Of a stretch of DNA of 64,000 nucleotides, positions 1 to 8,180 are shown piece by piece (position 1 is the stretch's first letter; each line of letters begins with the position of its first letter). The DNA comes from Pseudomonas sp. dw_612 (GTDB lineage: Bacteria; Pseudomonadota; Gammaproteobacteria; Pseudomonadales; Pseudomonadaceae). Below the pieces are notes generated by a model. The model did no database searches and had not been told where the DNA came from. It worked only from the letters and a program-made list of their open reading frames with translations. The DNA lies in the NCBI RefSeq assembly GCF_018449725.1, contig NZ_JAAVVC010000020.1, positions 62,001 through 126,000 on the forward strand, in the 5' to 3' direction. The position numbers and the translations under genes were made by a program.

Positions 1-384
1 GACGTGCCGGTGAAGAACACCTCCAGCGAATGGAGCCTCAACGACTGGATCAGTAACCAGCGGCACAAGGCCAAGGAAAACCTCAAAGAGGAAGCCCGGG
101 TGCACCCGGTGCCGCTGGAAGCGATCAACACCGCCTCGGAAGTACGCGTGGCCGGCAACACCGGTGACATGTTGATCTTCTCCGGTTCGCATTTGCACGG
201 TACTGTGCCGAACCACACGCAACAGACCCGCTTCAGCGTGGACTTCCGCCTGATGCACCTCGACGACCTCAAGCACCAGCGCGGCGCCATCAACGTCGAC
301 AGCGCCTGCCCTGACGTCGGCGCCGGTTTCAAAGACTATTTCCACGCCCACGACTTTTCGAATTTCCAAGGAATCCAGCAATGA
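1..384 (+). CDS. 2-oxoglutarate/Fe(II) dioxygenase-like protein, C-terminal part (5' end outside window)
   Basis: The reading frame is open from the first base, so the N-terminus lies outside the window; only about 127 residues are visible. The segment GDMLIFSGSHLHGTVPN, followed by TRFSVDFR, resembles the C-terminal half of the double-stranded beta-helix fold in phytanoyl-CoA dioxygenase-like enzymes. In those, a distal His binds iron and a downstream Arg binds 2-oxoglutarate; here the candidates are the HLH histidines and the Arg of TRFS. The proximal HxD motif would be upstream and cannot be checked. The stop overlaps the start of the following methyltransferase gene by four bases (ATGA), so the two are probably translationally coupled and act in one pathway. 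The substrate is unknown. Confidence 0.6.
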   Translation, partial: DVPVKNTSSEWSLNDWISNQRHKAKENLKEEARVHPVPLEAINTASEVRVAGNTGDMLIFSGSHLHGTVPNHTQQTRFSVDFRLMHLDDLKHQRGAINVDSACPDVGAGFKDYFHAHDFSNFQGIQQ

Positions 385-1103
385 CCAAGCGTCGCATCAC
401 GCCCGCCGAGGCCCAGTACAACGAAACCCGTGCCAACGTCCTGAAACGGGTCGACGCCGAGTATGTAGCCGACGCGCCGTTCGTCTTTGCCAACCGCATT
501 GGCGTGACCGCTGCGCTGTCGCGCATGGAGCTGTTCAAGAAAGTCGCTGAAGTACCGGGCGCGATCATCGAGTGCGGCGTGTACAAGGGCAACTCGCTGA
601 TGCTGTACATGCACTTGTCGATGATCCTGGAACCGTACGCGATCAACCGCTCGATCATCGGCTTCGACACCTTCGAAGGCTTCCAGAGCATCGACAAGAA
701 AGAAGACCCGGCGGACGTCAACGAGACCATGTTCTCCGACACCGACCAGTCGCTGATCCAGGACATGATCGACGCCAACGACCTGCTGCGCCCGGTCAAC
801 CGCATCCCGCGTTGCGAACTGGTCAAGGGCGACATCGTCAAGACCGTGCCCGAGTGGGTCAAGACCCGTCCAGACCTGGTGGTGGCGATGCTGATCCTCG
901 ACACCGACCTGTACGAATCGACCAAAGTCGCCCTGGAAACCTTCCTGCCGTACATGCCAAAAGGCGCGGTCGTGGTCCTGGACGAAGTCGCCTACCGCAA
1001 CTTCCCGGGCGAAACCAAAGCCCTGCGCGAAGTGCTGGACCTGAACAAAATCGAACTCAAGCGCCTGCCGTTCGACTCCTGCGTGGGCTACTTCCACGTC
1101 TGA
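381..1103 (+). CDS. TylF/MycF-family (macrocin O-methyltransferase-like) SAM-dependent methyltransferase
   Basis: A 240-residue protein with a class I methyltransferase core. GAIIECGVYKGNS near residue 57 is the SAM-binding glycine loop, and FDTFEGF follows at the end of the second strand, as is typical of TylF/MycF sugar O-methyltransferases. The block LDTDLYESTKVALETFLPYM and then VVVLDEV supplies the acidic residues that bind the divalent metal in this family. The start codon overlaps the stop of the preceding dioxygenase gene. Members methylate sugar hydroxyls of macrolides or of surface and flagellar glycans; which applies here cannot be told, because the rest of the cluster lies upstream. 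The gene is followed by a long repeat array, so it is probably the last gene of its operon. Confidence 0.75.
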   Translation: MTKRRITPAEAQYNETRANVLKRVDAEYVADAPFVFANRIGVTAALSRMELFKKVAEVPGAIIECGVYKGNSLMLYMHLSMILEPYAINRSIIGFDTFEGFQSIDKKEDPADVNETMFSDTDQSLIQDMIDANDLLRPVNRIPRCELVKGDIVKTVPEWVKTRPDLVVAMLILDTDLYESTKVALETFLPYMPKGAVVVLDEVAYRNFPGETKALREVLDLNKIELKRLPFDSCVGYFHV

Positions 1104-1118
1104 TGCCTACCCCGGATC

Positions 1119-1750
1119 TGTAGGAGCGAGGCTTGCTCGCGATGGCGGTCTATCATTCAACATCAGTGTTGACTGACACATCGCCTTCGCGAGCAGGCTC
1201 GCTCCCACATTGGGTCCTGGGTGAACTCAATATTTGCATCCAACTCCGATTCTCTGTGGGAGCGGGCTTGCTCGCGAAAGCGGCGTGTCAGTCAACGTAG
1301 ATGTTGAATGACGGATTGCATTCGCGAGCAAGCCCGCTCCCACATTGGGTTCTGGGTGAACTCAATTTTTGCATCCAACTCCGCTCCCCTGTGGGTGCGG
1401 GCTTGCTCGCGAAAGCGACGTGTCAGTCAACGTAGATGTTGAATGACGGATTGCATTCGCGAGCAAGCCCGCTCCCACATTGGGTTCTGGGTGAACTCAA
1501 TATTTGCATCCAACTCCGATTCCTTGTGGGAGCGGGCTTGCTCGCGAAAGCGGTGTGTCAGTCAACGCAGATGTTGAATGACGGATTGCATTCGCGAGCA
1601 GGCTCGCTCCCACATTGGGTCCTGGGTGAACTCAATATTTGCATCCAACTCCGATTCTCTGTGGGAGCGAGCTTGCTCGCGATAGCGGCGTGTCAGTCAA
1701 CGCAGATGTCGAATGACGGATTGCCTTCGCGAGCAAGCCCGCTCCCACAG
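1119..1750. repeat. Tandem array of five REPIN units (135-bp period)
   Basis: This 650-bp gap contains no gene. Five inverted pairs of the REP sequence TGTGGGAGCGGGCTTGCTCG (with variants) begin at 1119, 1255, 1390, 1525 and 1660. The spacing is therefore 136, 135, 135 and 135 bp. Each unit has a REP, a loop containing GTGTCAGTCAACG and GAATGACGGATTG, the inverted REP, and then a shared linker with GGTGAACTCAATATTTGCATC. Conservation of the linker as well as the palindrome indicates tandem duplication of one unit rather than five independent insertions. Confidence 0.9.
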
Positions 1751-1752
1751 GG

Positions 1753-2649
1753 TCAGTGGGTGCTGCGGATGATGTGTTCCAGCCAGTCCATGAATACCCG
1801 CACCCGCAAGGGCAGTTGTCGTTGACGTGCATACAACATGGAGACTTCCATCGACGGCGCGCGCAGTTGCGGCAGCACTTCGACCAATTCGCCGCTGAGC
1901 AAGTATGGCCGCATGCCATGCAGAGGCGCCTGGATCAGGCCGAAACCGCCAAGGCATGCCGATTCGTAGCCATCGGAGTTGTTGACCGTGATGCTGCCGG
2001 CCATCGCCACGCGATGCAGCTTGCCCTCTTCCTCGTACTCAAACCCTTCCGAACGCGACCCCAACACGCTGACGTAGTGCACCAATCGGTGATGAGCCAA
2101 ATCTTCGAGACTCTGCGGCACGCCATAAAGTTGCAGATACGCCGGGCTGGCGCAGTTGGCCATGGCAAAGTCGCACACGCGGCGCGCGACCACCGATTGA
2201 TCCGGTTGCGCCCCGACCCGCACCACGCAATCAAATCCCTCACCGAGCAAATCGACCCGGCGATCGGTGCTGCTGATCTCCAGTTCCAGATTCGGGTGTC
2301 TGGCCATGAACTCCGGCAGGCGCGGCATGACGAAACGCCGGGCCATGATGCTCGGCATGTCGATACGAATCCGCCCGGCCAGCAACGCTTCGTCCTGTTT
2401 GAACAGCCCTTCGATTTCATCCATGTGCGACAGCAAATCCTTGCTGCGCTCGTATAACACCAGGCCATCCTGAGTCGCCTGAACCTTGCGCGTGGTGCGT
2501 TGCAGCAGGCGCGTGCCGAGCAACGTTTCCAGGGCCTGGACATGCTCGGACACCGTGGACCGAGGCAAGCCCAGGCTTTCACCCGCCAGGGTAAAACTCG
2601 ACATTTCGCTGACACGGACAAAGGTGCGCAGCAGTTCCAGTTTGTTCAT
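1753..2649 (-). CDS. LysR-family transcriptional regulator
   Basis: A 298-residue protein with the LysR layout. The N-terminal winged helix-turn-helix (about residues 1-60) reads LELLRTFVRVSEMSSFTLAG and then LPRSTVSEHVQALE. A periplasmic-binding-like effector domain follows (about 90-290). It belongs to the large subgroup that often represses or activates a divergent oxidoreductase gene. The neighbour reads away from it across a 118-bp shared promoter region and encodes an SDR enzyme, its most likely target. The inducer is not predictable. The 3' end abuts the tandem REPIN array, which ends two bases beyond the stop codon. Confidence 0.9.
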   Translation of the reverse strand: MNKLELLRTFVRVSEMSSFTLAGESLGLPRSTVSEHVQALETLLGTRLLQRTTRKVQATQDGLVLYERSKDLLSHMDEIEGLFKQDEALLAGRIRIDMPSIMARRFVMPRLPEFMARHPNLELEISSTDRRVDLLGEGFDCVVRVGAQPDQSVVARRVCDFAMANCASPAYLQLYGVPQSLEDLAHHRLVHYVSVLGSRSEGFEYEEEGKLHRVAMAGSITVNNSDGYESACLGGFGLIQAPLHGMRPYLLSGELVEVLPQLRAPSMEVSMLYARQRQLPLRVRVFMDWLEHIIRSTH

Positions 2650-2767
2650 GGGCGACCTTCTATTGTTCGACTCAACCGACCAGTGATTCCGATTTACCTC
2701 TGTTTATCACCAAGAGCCGGATAAATAAACTGCCTCGCATCACTCATCCACTGCTTGAGGAAATCCC

Positions 2768-3526
2768 ATGAACCGTAAAATCGCATTGATCACTGGCGCC
2801 AGCCGCGGGCTGGGTAAAAGCACCGCACTGCATTTGGTCGCTCAAGGCATCGACATCATCGGCACCTACAACAGCCGCGCCGATGAAGCACAGGCACTGG
2901 TCGCCGAAATTGAAAGCCTGGGTGGCCGCGCCGCCATGCTGCAACTCGATGTCGGCCAGAGTGAACGTTTTGCGGCGTTCAGCAGCGCAGTCGCGGACGT
3001 GTTGAAGACGCACTTTGATCAACAGCACTTCGACTTCCTGATCAACAACGCCGGGGTGGGCGTGCATGCGAACTTCGTCGACACCACCGTGGCGCAGTTT
3101 GACTTGCTGATGAATATCCATCTGAAGGGACCGTTTTTCCTGACCCAAACCCTGTTGCCGCTGATGAATGACGGCGGGCGCATCGTCAATATCTCCAGCG
3201 GTCTGGCCCGCTTCAGCCTGCCGGGTTACGGCGCTTATGCGGCGATGAAAGGCGCGATGGAGGTGTTGACGCGCTATCAGGCCAGAGAGCTTGGTGAGCG
3301 CGGGATCGCGGTGAATACCCTCGCGCCGGGTGCCATCGAGACCGATTTCGGCGGCGGAACGGTGCGCGATAACGCGGCGGTGAATCAGATGGTGGCGAGC
3401 AGCACGGCGCTGGGTCGCGCCGGGCAGCCGGATGACATTGGCGCCGCCATTGCGCTGTTGCTGTCGCCGGGCGGCCAGTGGATCAACGGCCAACGCATTG
3501 AAGCGTCGGGCGGGATGTTTTTGTAA
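2768..3526 (+). CDS. SDR-family NAD(P)-dependent oxidoreductase
   Basis: A 252-residue classical short-chain dehydrogenase. TGASRGLG at residues 9-16 is the cofactor-binding loop and NNAG is at 93-96. The catalytic triad is Ser144, Tyr157 and Lys161 (YAAMK). The C-terminal SPGGQWINGQRIEASGGMFL matches the usual end of FabG-like reductases. GAGGAAATCCC precedes the ATG and gives a good ribosome-binding site. It is transcribed divergently from the adjacent LysR gene, which probably controls it. The substrate is unknown; this group includes quinone, aldehyde and ketone reductases. Confidence 0.9.
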   Translation: MNRKIALITGASRGLGKSTALHLVAQGIDIIGTYNSRADEAQALVAEIESLGGRAAMLQLDVGQSERFAAFSSAVADVLKTHFDQQHFDFLINNAGVGVHANFVDTTVAQFDLLMNIHLKGPFFLTQTLLPLMNDGGRIVNISSGLARFSLPGYGAYAAMKGAMEVLTRYQARELGERGIAVNTLAPGAIETDFGGGTVRDNAAVNQMVASSTALGRAGQPDDIGAAIALLLSPGGQWINGQRIEASGGMFL

Positions 3527-3539
3527 GCCTGCACGCTCT

Positions 3540-3630
3540 TGTAGGAGCGAGGCTTGCCCGCGAAGGCGGTTTAACATTCAACGCAATGGTTGACCGACAC
3601 ATCGCCTTCGCGGGCAAGCCTCGCTCCTAC
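3540..3630. repeat. REPIN (inverted REP pair)
   Basis: TGTAGGAGCGAGGCTTGCCC and its inverted copy flank a loop of about 40 bp. The element sits 13 bp after the SDR stop and just before the 3' end of the convergent NmrA-like gene, so it may end or stabilise both transcripts. Confidence 0.85.
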
Positions 3631-3634
3631 GGGT

Positions 3635-4486
3635 CTACTTCGTCAAAAGCTGCTTAAGCACGGTCAACAACTCGACCCGGCCCTTGCGCGGCTCACCCTC
3701 AAACTCGATCCAGCCTTCATTGAAGCCATCGATCATCTGCATCCGTGGCAACGGATGGCGCATCCCCTGGCTTTCAAACAACCCCTGCCACGTCTCGCGA
3801 GGCACGACATGCATGCGCACCGGTTTACCCAGCAACTCGCTGAACCCGGCGCCCAGTTGCAATGGCGTAACCCGTTGCGGGCCTTCCAGTTCGACAATGC
3901 GCTGACCGCTCCACTCCTCCCGTAAAAGCTCGGCGGCGACACGACCGACATCCGCCGTGGCGATCATCGGCACCGGTTTATCCAAGGGTTGCAGAAAGCT
4001 CGGAATCCCGCCCGAACCGACCGCGTATTCGACATCCCACAAGGCGTTTTCCATGAACCAGGCCGGCCGCAGCAAGGTGACCGGCAGCGCCAGTTCGCTC
4101 AATGCCAACTCCAACAGACGCAATTGATTGAGCAGATTAGGCTGAGAAGCCTGGGCGCCAATGGTCGAAAGCCCCACCACTTTGCCTGGCTGAGCGGTTT
4201 CCAGCGCCGAGCGAATGTTCTCCACCACTTCGCGGGTTTCCGGGAAGCCGGGCGACGGGTCGAAATTCGACGGCATCATCACGAACACCCCGGCCACGCC
4301 GGTGAACGCGTTCACCATGGCGTCGCGATCGTCGACATCCGCCACCGCCAATTCACACCCCTGCCGGGCCCACACCGCACCTTTATCGGCACTGCGCACC
4401 ACCGCGCGGACTCGGTGCCCGGCGGCCAGCAACGTCCGGGCGACCGCGCCGCCCACTTTCCCGGTAATGCCCATGACTGCGTACAT
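3635..4486 (-). CDS. NmrA-like NAD(P)-binding oxidoreductase
   Basis: A 283-residue Rossmann protein of the atypical SDR/NmrA type. The N-terminus MYAVMGITGKVGGAVARTLL carries the GxxGxxG nucleotide loop. RAVVRS after strand 2 suggests NADP preference, and LLRPAWFMEN is typical of NmrA/QOR2-like proteins. The frame is open 38 codons further upstream, but this ATG has a strong AGGAGA site nine bases before it and begins directly with the Rossmann strand, so I chose it. It lies divergent from a LysR gene with a 113-bp intergenic region, suggesting control by that regulator. Likely role: redox sensing or quinone/aldehyde reduction, not proven. Confidence 0.85.
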   Translation of the reverse strand: MYAVMGITGKVGGAVARTLLAAGHRVRAVVRSADKGAVWARQGCELAVADVDDRDAMVNAFTGVAGVFVMMPSNFDPSPGFPETREVVENIRSALETAQPGKVVGLSTIGAQASQPNLLNQLRLLELALSELALPVTLLRPAWFMENALWDVEYAVGSGGIPSFLQPLDKPVPMIATADVGRVAAELLREEWSGQRIVELEGPQRVTPLQLGAGFSELLGKPVRMHVVPRETWQGLFESQGMRHPLPRMQMIDGFNEGWIEFEGEPRKGRVELLTVLKQLLTK

Positions 4487-4599
4487 CAGCTGTTCTCCTG
4501 CTGGATGGCGACGGTTGTCGCGATGGGCAGAATATTGAGCCGCGGGCAGACATTCTCCGATAGCATGAATGTCATTGCGTAAATGATCGGGAGTCACCA

Positions 4600-5532
4600 A
4601 TGAGCTTTGATGCCAGCCTCGCCAGTGGCATGGGCGTGTTCAGCGCGGTGGTCGATGGCGGCAGTTTTGTCCGGGCCGCCGAGGTGCTGGAACTGACGCC
4701 GTCCGGGGTCAGCCGCGCCATCGCCCGCCTGGAAAAACGCCTGGGTATCCGCTTGTTCGACCGCACCACCCGCACGGTCACCCTGACCGATGAAGGTCGG
4801 CGCTTCCATGCTGAAATCGCGCCGCTGCTGGTCAACCTGGAAGAAGCCGCCAACTCGGCCTCGACCAGCGCCACCCAGGTGCGGGGACGGTTGCGGGTCA
4901 ACATGGACCCGTATTTTTCACGGCTGATTCTGGGACCGAAGCTCGGGCAGTTCATGGCGCGTTATCCCGAGTTGTACTTGGAACTGCAAACCCGCGATCA
5001 ACTCGGCGACATGGTGGCGGACGGCTTCGACCTCGCGGTGCGCTTTGGCCATCCGGCGTCTTCGTCGCTGGTGGCGCGCCAGTTGTTGGACGTGCGGGTG
5101 TTGACCCTCGCCTCGCCGGCGTATCTGAAACGTCATGGCCGACCGCTGACGCCACTGGACATGGAAGACGAGCGCCACACCTGCGTGCAGTTCCGCGACC
5201 CGCAGACGGCGCGGCCGTTTGGTTGGGAGTTTCATCGTCCGGGGCGCGCGGTGTTGCATGTGCAGCCTAACTGCCGCTTGCTGGTCAATGATGTCGGCAC
5301 CTTGCACAGCGTCTGCGAAAGCGGCCAGGCCATCGCTCAAGTGCTGGATTTGGGGATCGCCCCGGCGTTGGCGCAAGGACGGCTGGTGGAGTTGTTTCCC
5401 GACTGGCCGGATGAGCGCTTTCCGTTGTATGCGCTGTACCCGTCGCGGCATTTGCCGGCGGCGAAGGTGCGGGCGTTTTTAGAGTTTGTCAGTGAGTTGT
5501 GCGCCGAAGCGACGGCAGCCCGTAGCAGCTGA
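4600..5532 (+). CDS. LysR-family transcriptional regulator
   Basis: A 310-residue LysR protein. Its N-terminal helix-turn-helix has FVRAAEVLELTPSGVSRAIA and then FDRTTRTVTLTDEG, as in the CrgA/PP2551-like subgroup that often regulates adjacent oxidoreductases. It is divergent from the NmrA-like gene, its likely target. The last codons and the stop lie inside the left arm of the palindrome that follows (from 5522), so the insertion appears to have supplied the present C-terminus. Confidence 0.9.
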   Translation: MSFDASLASGMGVFSAVVDGGSFVRAAEVLELTPSGVSRAIARLEKRLGIRLFDRTTRTVTLTDEGRRFHAEIAPLLVNLEEAANSASTSATQVRGRLRVNMDPYFSRLILGPKLGQFMARYPELYLELQTRDQLGDMVADGFDLAVRFGHPASSSLVARQLLDVRVLTLASPAYLKRHGRPLTPLDMEDERHTCVQFRDPQTARPFGWEFHRPGRAVLHVQPNCRLLVNDVGTLHSVCESGQAIAQVLDLGIAPALAQGRLVELFPDWPDERFPLYALYPSRHLPAAKVRAFLEFVSELCAEATAARSS

Positions 5533-5668
5533 CGAGCACCGCGAGGCAGCGTTCGGCGGCGAAGCCGTCGTGAAATCAGGCGACGCGGTGTTTCAGGTAG
5601 ACCGCGTGCGCAGGGTTTACGACGGCTTCGCCGCCGAACGCTGCCTCGCGGTGCTCGTCAGCTGCTAC
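5522..5668. repeat. 147-bp palindromic element, left copy flanking the PACE/LysR pair
   Basis: Two perfect arms of about 50 bp, starting GTAGCAGCTGACGAGCACCG, surround a 47-bp loop that begins GAAATCAGGCGACGCGG. A near-identical element in opposite loop orientation lies at 7074-7220, and a diverged one at 21178-21308. The left arm overlaps the end of the LysR gene. Confidence 0.9.
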
Positions 5669-5680
5669 AAGGCTGCGATT

Positions 5681-6118
5681 TTACCCTTCGCAAGAGCTGC
5701 GCAAAACCAACCGCTCCCGCACCACGTCATACCCCCAGTGGTAAACGTAGGTATACGGCAGGAAAAACAGCAGCACACCGATGTCCAGCAGGAACGCCTG
5801 CCACAGGCTGATGCTCAGCCACCACGCGATCAATGGCACGCCCATCACGATCAAACCGCCTTCGAACAACAGCGCATGCACCACCCGCACCCAGGCGTTG
5901 CGCACGATCTCGAAACGCTTGAGCAAGCGGTCGAAAAACCCGTTGAACACCACGTTCCAAGCCAACGCCAGGGCGGCGATGGCAATGGTGGCGACGCCCA
6001 TTTCCAGCATCGGCTTGTCCATGACCCAGGCCAGCAGCGGGGTGCAGATCAATACGGCCAGCAGTTCGAAACCGATGGCCTGGAAAATACGTTCAGTGAT
6101 GGATTTGTTGGCGTTCAT
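5681..6118 (-). CDS. PACE-family multidrug/biocide efflux transporter (AceI-like)
   Basis: A 145-residue inner-membrane protein with four predicted hydrophobic helices in two repeated halves, the size and layout of the PACE family. The first half has ERIFQAIGFELLAVLICTPL with the conserved membrane Glu (FELLA, corresponding to E15 of AceI). The second half has ALLFEGGLIVMGVPLIAWW. Family members export chlorhexidine, acriflavine and, physiologically, short polyamines, driven by protons. The gene is divergent from a LysR gene, as aceI is from aceR in Acinetobacter, so that regulator probably activates it. A decayed second copy of this gene type lies near 20.3 kb. Confidence 0.88.
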   Translation of the reverse strand: MNANKSITERIFQAIGFELLAVLICTPLLAWVMDKPMLEMGVATIAIAALALAWNVVFNGFFDRLLKRFEIVRNAWVRVVHALLFEGGLIVMGVPLIAWWLSISLWQAFLLDIGVLLFFLPYTYVYHWGYDVVRERLVLRSSCEG

Positions 6119-6207
6119 GGCCAGACTCCCTGAGTGAGTGTGGTTGCCATGATCTGTCAGCGCACCGATACTTCATAATCAATAACCATCGATCAAGGCG
6201 ATAGCTC

Positions 6208-7062
6208 ATGGCCTCTCACGAAGTGTTGCTGGCGTTTGTCCAGGCCGCGACCCAAGGCTCGTTTTCTGCGGCGGCGCGCAAACTCGGGCGCAGTCAGTCG
6301 ACCATCAGTGCGGCGGTGGCCAGCCTGGAAATCGATCTGAACCTGAGCCTGTTCGACCGCAGCAGCCGCAAGCCCACCCTGACCCCGGCCGGGCACGTGA
6401 TGCTGCAACGGGCCGAGGACATCCTGGCCGCCACCAGTCGCCTGGAAATGACCGCCAGCCAATTGTCCCAAGGGGTCGAGGCGAAGCTGACGGTGGCGAT
6501 TTCCGACACTTATCAGTCCGACCGTTTCGAAGCGGCCCTGAGTGCCTTTGAACAGCGCTACCCGGACCTGGAGCTCGAATGTCTGATCGCCGAATGCGAT
6601 GACCTGGTGGCGCTGGTGCAACGGGGTCGAGCGAATGTCGCCTTCGCCGAAATGCAGGACAGCTACCCGCCGGACCTGGTCAGCTCGACCGTCGACGAGC
6701 GCACGGAAATCGCCCTGTTCGTCTCGCAAACGCACCCGTTGGCGACGCTGAGCGGGATCGATCAGGACATGTTGCAACAGCATCGGGAGCTGCGTTTGGC
6801 GACCATCGTCAACCCGTATGAAAGTCGAGCGAAGGGCCGGGTCTGGTCGGCGCCGAGTTACCTGATGCTGCTGGAAATGGCCCAGGGCGGATTCGGCTGG
6901 GCGCCGCTGCCGCGCTGGCTGGTGGGACGGTTTGGCGCGGGGGTGCTGGTGGAACTGGAAGTGCGCGGCTGGCCGAAACCGGTGTATGTGGATGCGCTGT
7001 GGTCAAGGCTGCATCCGCCGGGGCCGGCGGGGAGTTGGTTGTTGGGCAAGATGCTGGAATAG
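6208..7062 (+). CDS. LysR-family regulator, probable activator of the PACE transporter
   Basis: A 284-residue LysR protein. SFSAAARKLGRSQSTISAAV at about residues 17-36 forms the helix-turn-helix, followed by an effector domain with GLDL-type strand patterns. It sits divergently from the PACE gene with 89 bp between start codons. By analogy with AceR of Acinetobacter it may sense the transported amine or biocide; this is inference from position. The gene pair is enclosed by two inverted 147-bp palindromes. Confidence 0.88.
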   Translation: MASHEVLLAFVQAATQGSFSAAARKLGRSQSTISAAVASLEIDLNLSLFDRSSRKPTLTPAGHVMLQRAEDILAATSRLEMTASQLSQGVEAKLTVAISDTYQSDRFEAALSAFEQRYPDLELECLIAECDDLVALVQRGRANVAFAEMQDSYPPDLVSSTVDERTEIALFVSQTHPLATLSGIDQDMLQQHRELRLATIVNPYESRAKGRVWSAPSYLMLLEMAQGGFGWAPLPRWLVGRFGAGVLVELEVRGWPKPVYVDALWSRLHPPGPAGSWLLGKMLE

Positions 7063-7073
7063 AACGCACACCC

Positions 7074-7220
7074 GTAGCAGCTGTCGAGCACCGCGAGGCA
7101 GCGTTCGGCGGCGAAGCCGTCGTAAACCCTGCACACGCGGCCTGCCTGACACACCGCGTCGCCTGATTTCACGACGGCTTCGCCGCCGAACGCTGCCTCG
7201 CGGTGCTCGACAGCTGCTAC
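7074..7220. repeat. 147-bp palindromic element, right copy flanking the PACE/LysR pair
   Basis: The arms start GTAGCAGCTGTCGAGCACCG and are mutually complementary. The loop read on the minus strand differs from the left copy's plus-strand loop at only about four of 47 positions. Where the arms differ between copies (GAC versus GTC near the tip), both arms have changed together. Confidence 0.9.
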
Positions 7221-7226
7221 GGATCG

Positions 7227-8069
7227 CTACGCAGCCTCCATATCTACCGGCCGATTCACCTGAAAATACTCATGCAACCCGCGCAACGCCGGCAATTCCA
7301 GCGCCTGCGCCGCATAGCACAGCCCCACCCGGCGCGTCGGTGCCGGCAGGTGCAAGGCACGGGTCACCACCCTGTCGTGCCCACTGACCAACGACTGCGG
7401 CAACATCGCCACACCCACGCCAGCCGCCACCATATGCAACGCCTGTTTCAATGAGCCCGCATGCCCGGCCACCGCCTCGGGCGAGCGTCCGTACAACGCC
7501 ATCAAGCGCTGATGGGACGGATGCTGCGGGCAGGTAATCCAGTCATCGATCGGCGTCCAGGATTGCCCCGATTCCGCCGACGCCATCGGATGCCCCACCG
7601 GCAACGTCATCACGTAAGACTCTTCCCACAACGGCAGGAACAATTCGTCCTCGCAGCACATCTCTTCCACCGCCAGCCGAGCATCGCCGTGGCAGCCCTC
7701 CTCCAACGTCAGCAACAAGTTGGGCAACGCCTGATGGGCCATGTGCACGAAGGCTTCGATGTGGCGGTCAGCGATATCGCCTTCGATGCCCAGGGTCAGC
7801 GGCACACGGTTTTCCCGGCCACGGAACAAACGGCTCAAGGCCTCGGCTTCCGCCACCATCCGCCGCGCTTGCGGATACAACACCCGCGCCTCGTCACTGA
7901 CCTCCACGCCCCGGGGCTGACGCACAAACAGCGCGGCGCCCATTTCGTCTTCGAGTTGCTTGATGGTCACGGACAAGGTCGGCTGGCTGATAAACAGCCG
8001 CTGCGCCGCCGCGGTGATATTGCGCTCCTCGAAGACGGCGAGAAAGGCTTTGAGATGACGGATATCCAT
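7227..8069 (-). CDS. LysR-family transcriptional regulator (CynR/BenM-like subgroup)
   Basis: A 280-residue LysR protein beginning MDIRHLKAFLAVFEERNITA, with the helix-turn-helix segment AAQRLFISQPTLSVTIKQLE at residues 21-40. An effector domain follows. It is divergent from an SDR gene with 111 bp between starts, so control of that gene is likely. This is the fourth LysR gene in 6.4 kb. Confidence 0.9.
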   Translation of the reverse strand: MDIRHLKAFLAVFEERNITAAAQRLFISQPTLSVTIKQLEDEMGAALFVRQPRGVEVSDEARVLYPQARRMVAEAEALSRLFRGRENRVPLTLGIEGDIADRHIEAFVHMAHQALPNLLLTLEEGCHGDARLAVEEMCCEDELFLPLWEESYVMTLPVGHPMASAESGQSWTPIDDWITCPQHPSHQRLMALYGRSPEAVAGHAGSLKQALHMVAAGVGVAMLPQSLVSGHDRVVTRALHLPAPTRRVGLCYAAQALELPALRGLHEYFQVNRPVDMEAA

Positions 8070-8180
8070 AGGAGATTCCGATAGCAGACAGAGGAATAAG
8101 GCATTTTTCAGCCCGAACAGCGGTAAATATACTGCGCCGCAGCTTGAGTGATTTGTTTTTCTTATTTCAGGAGTCTAGCC

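Noticed and set aside
1119..1750. Possible CRISPR array
   Set aside because: The repeats are palindromic REPs with conserved rather than unique spacers, 135-bp period, and no cas gene.
1436..1825. Open frame through the REPIN array (repeating SRASPLPHW)
   Set aside because: The repeated peptide is a translation of the REP palindromes; there is no start signal.
5522..7220. Composite transposon with transposase
   Set aside because: There is no transposase between or near the palindromes and I cannot see target-site duplications; only the inverted-repeat flanking is recorded.
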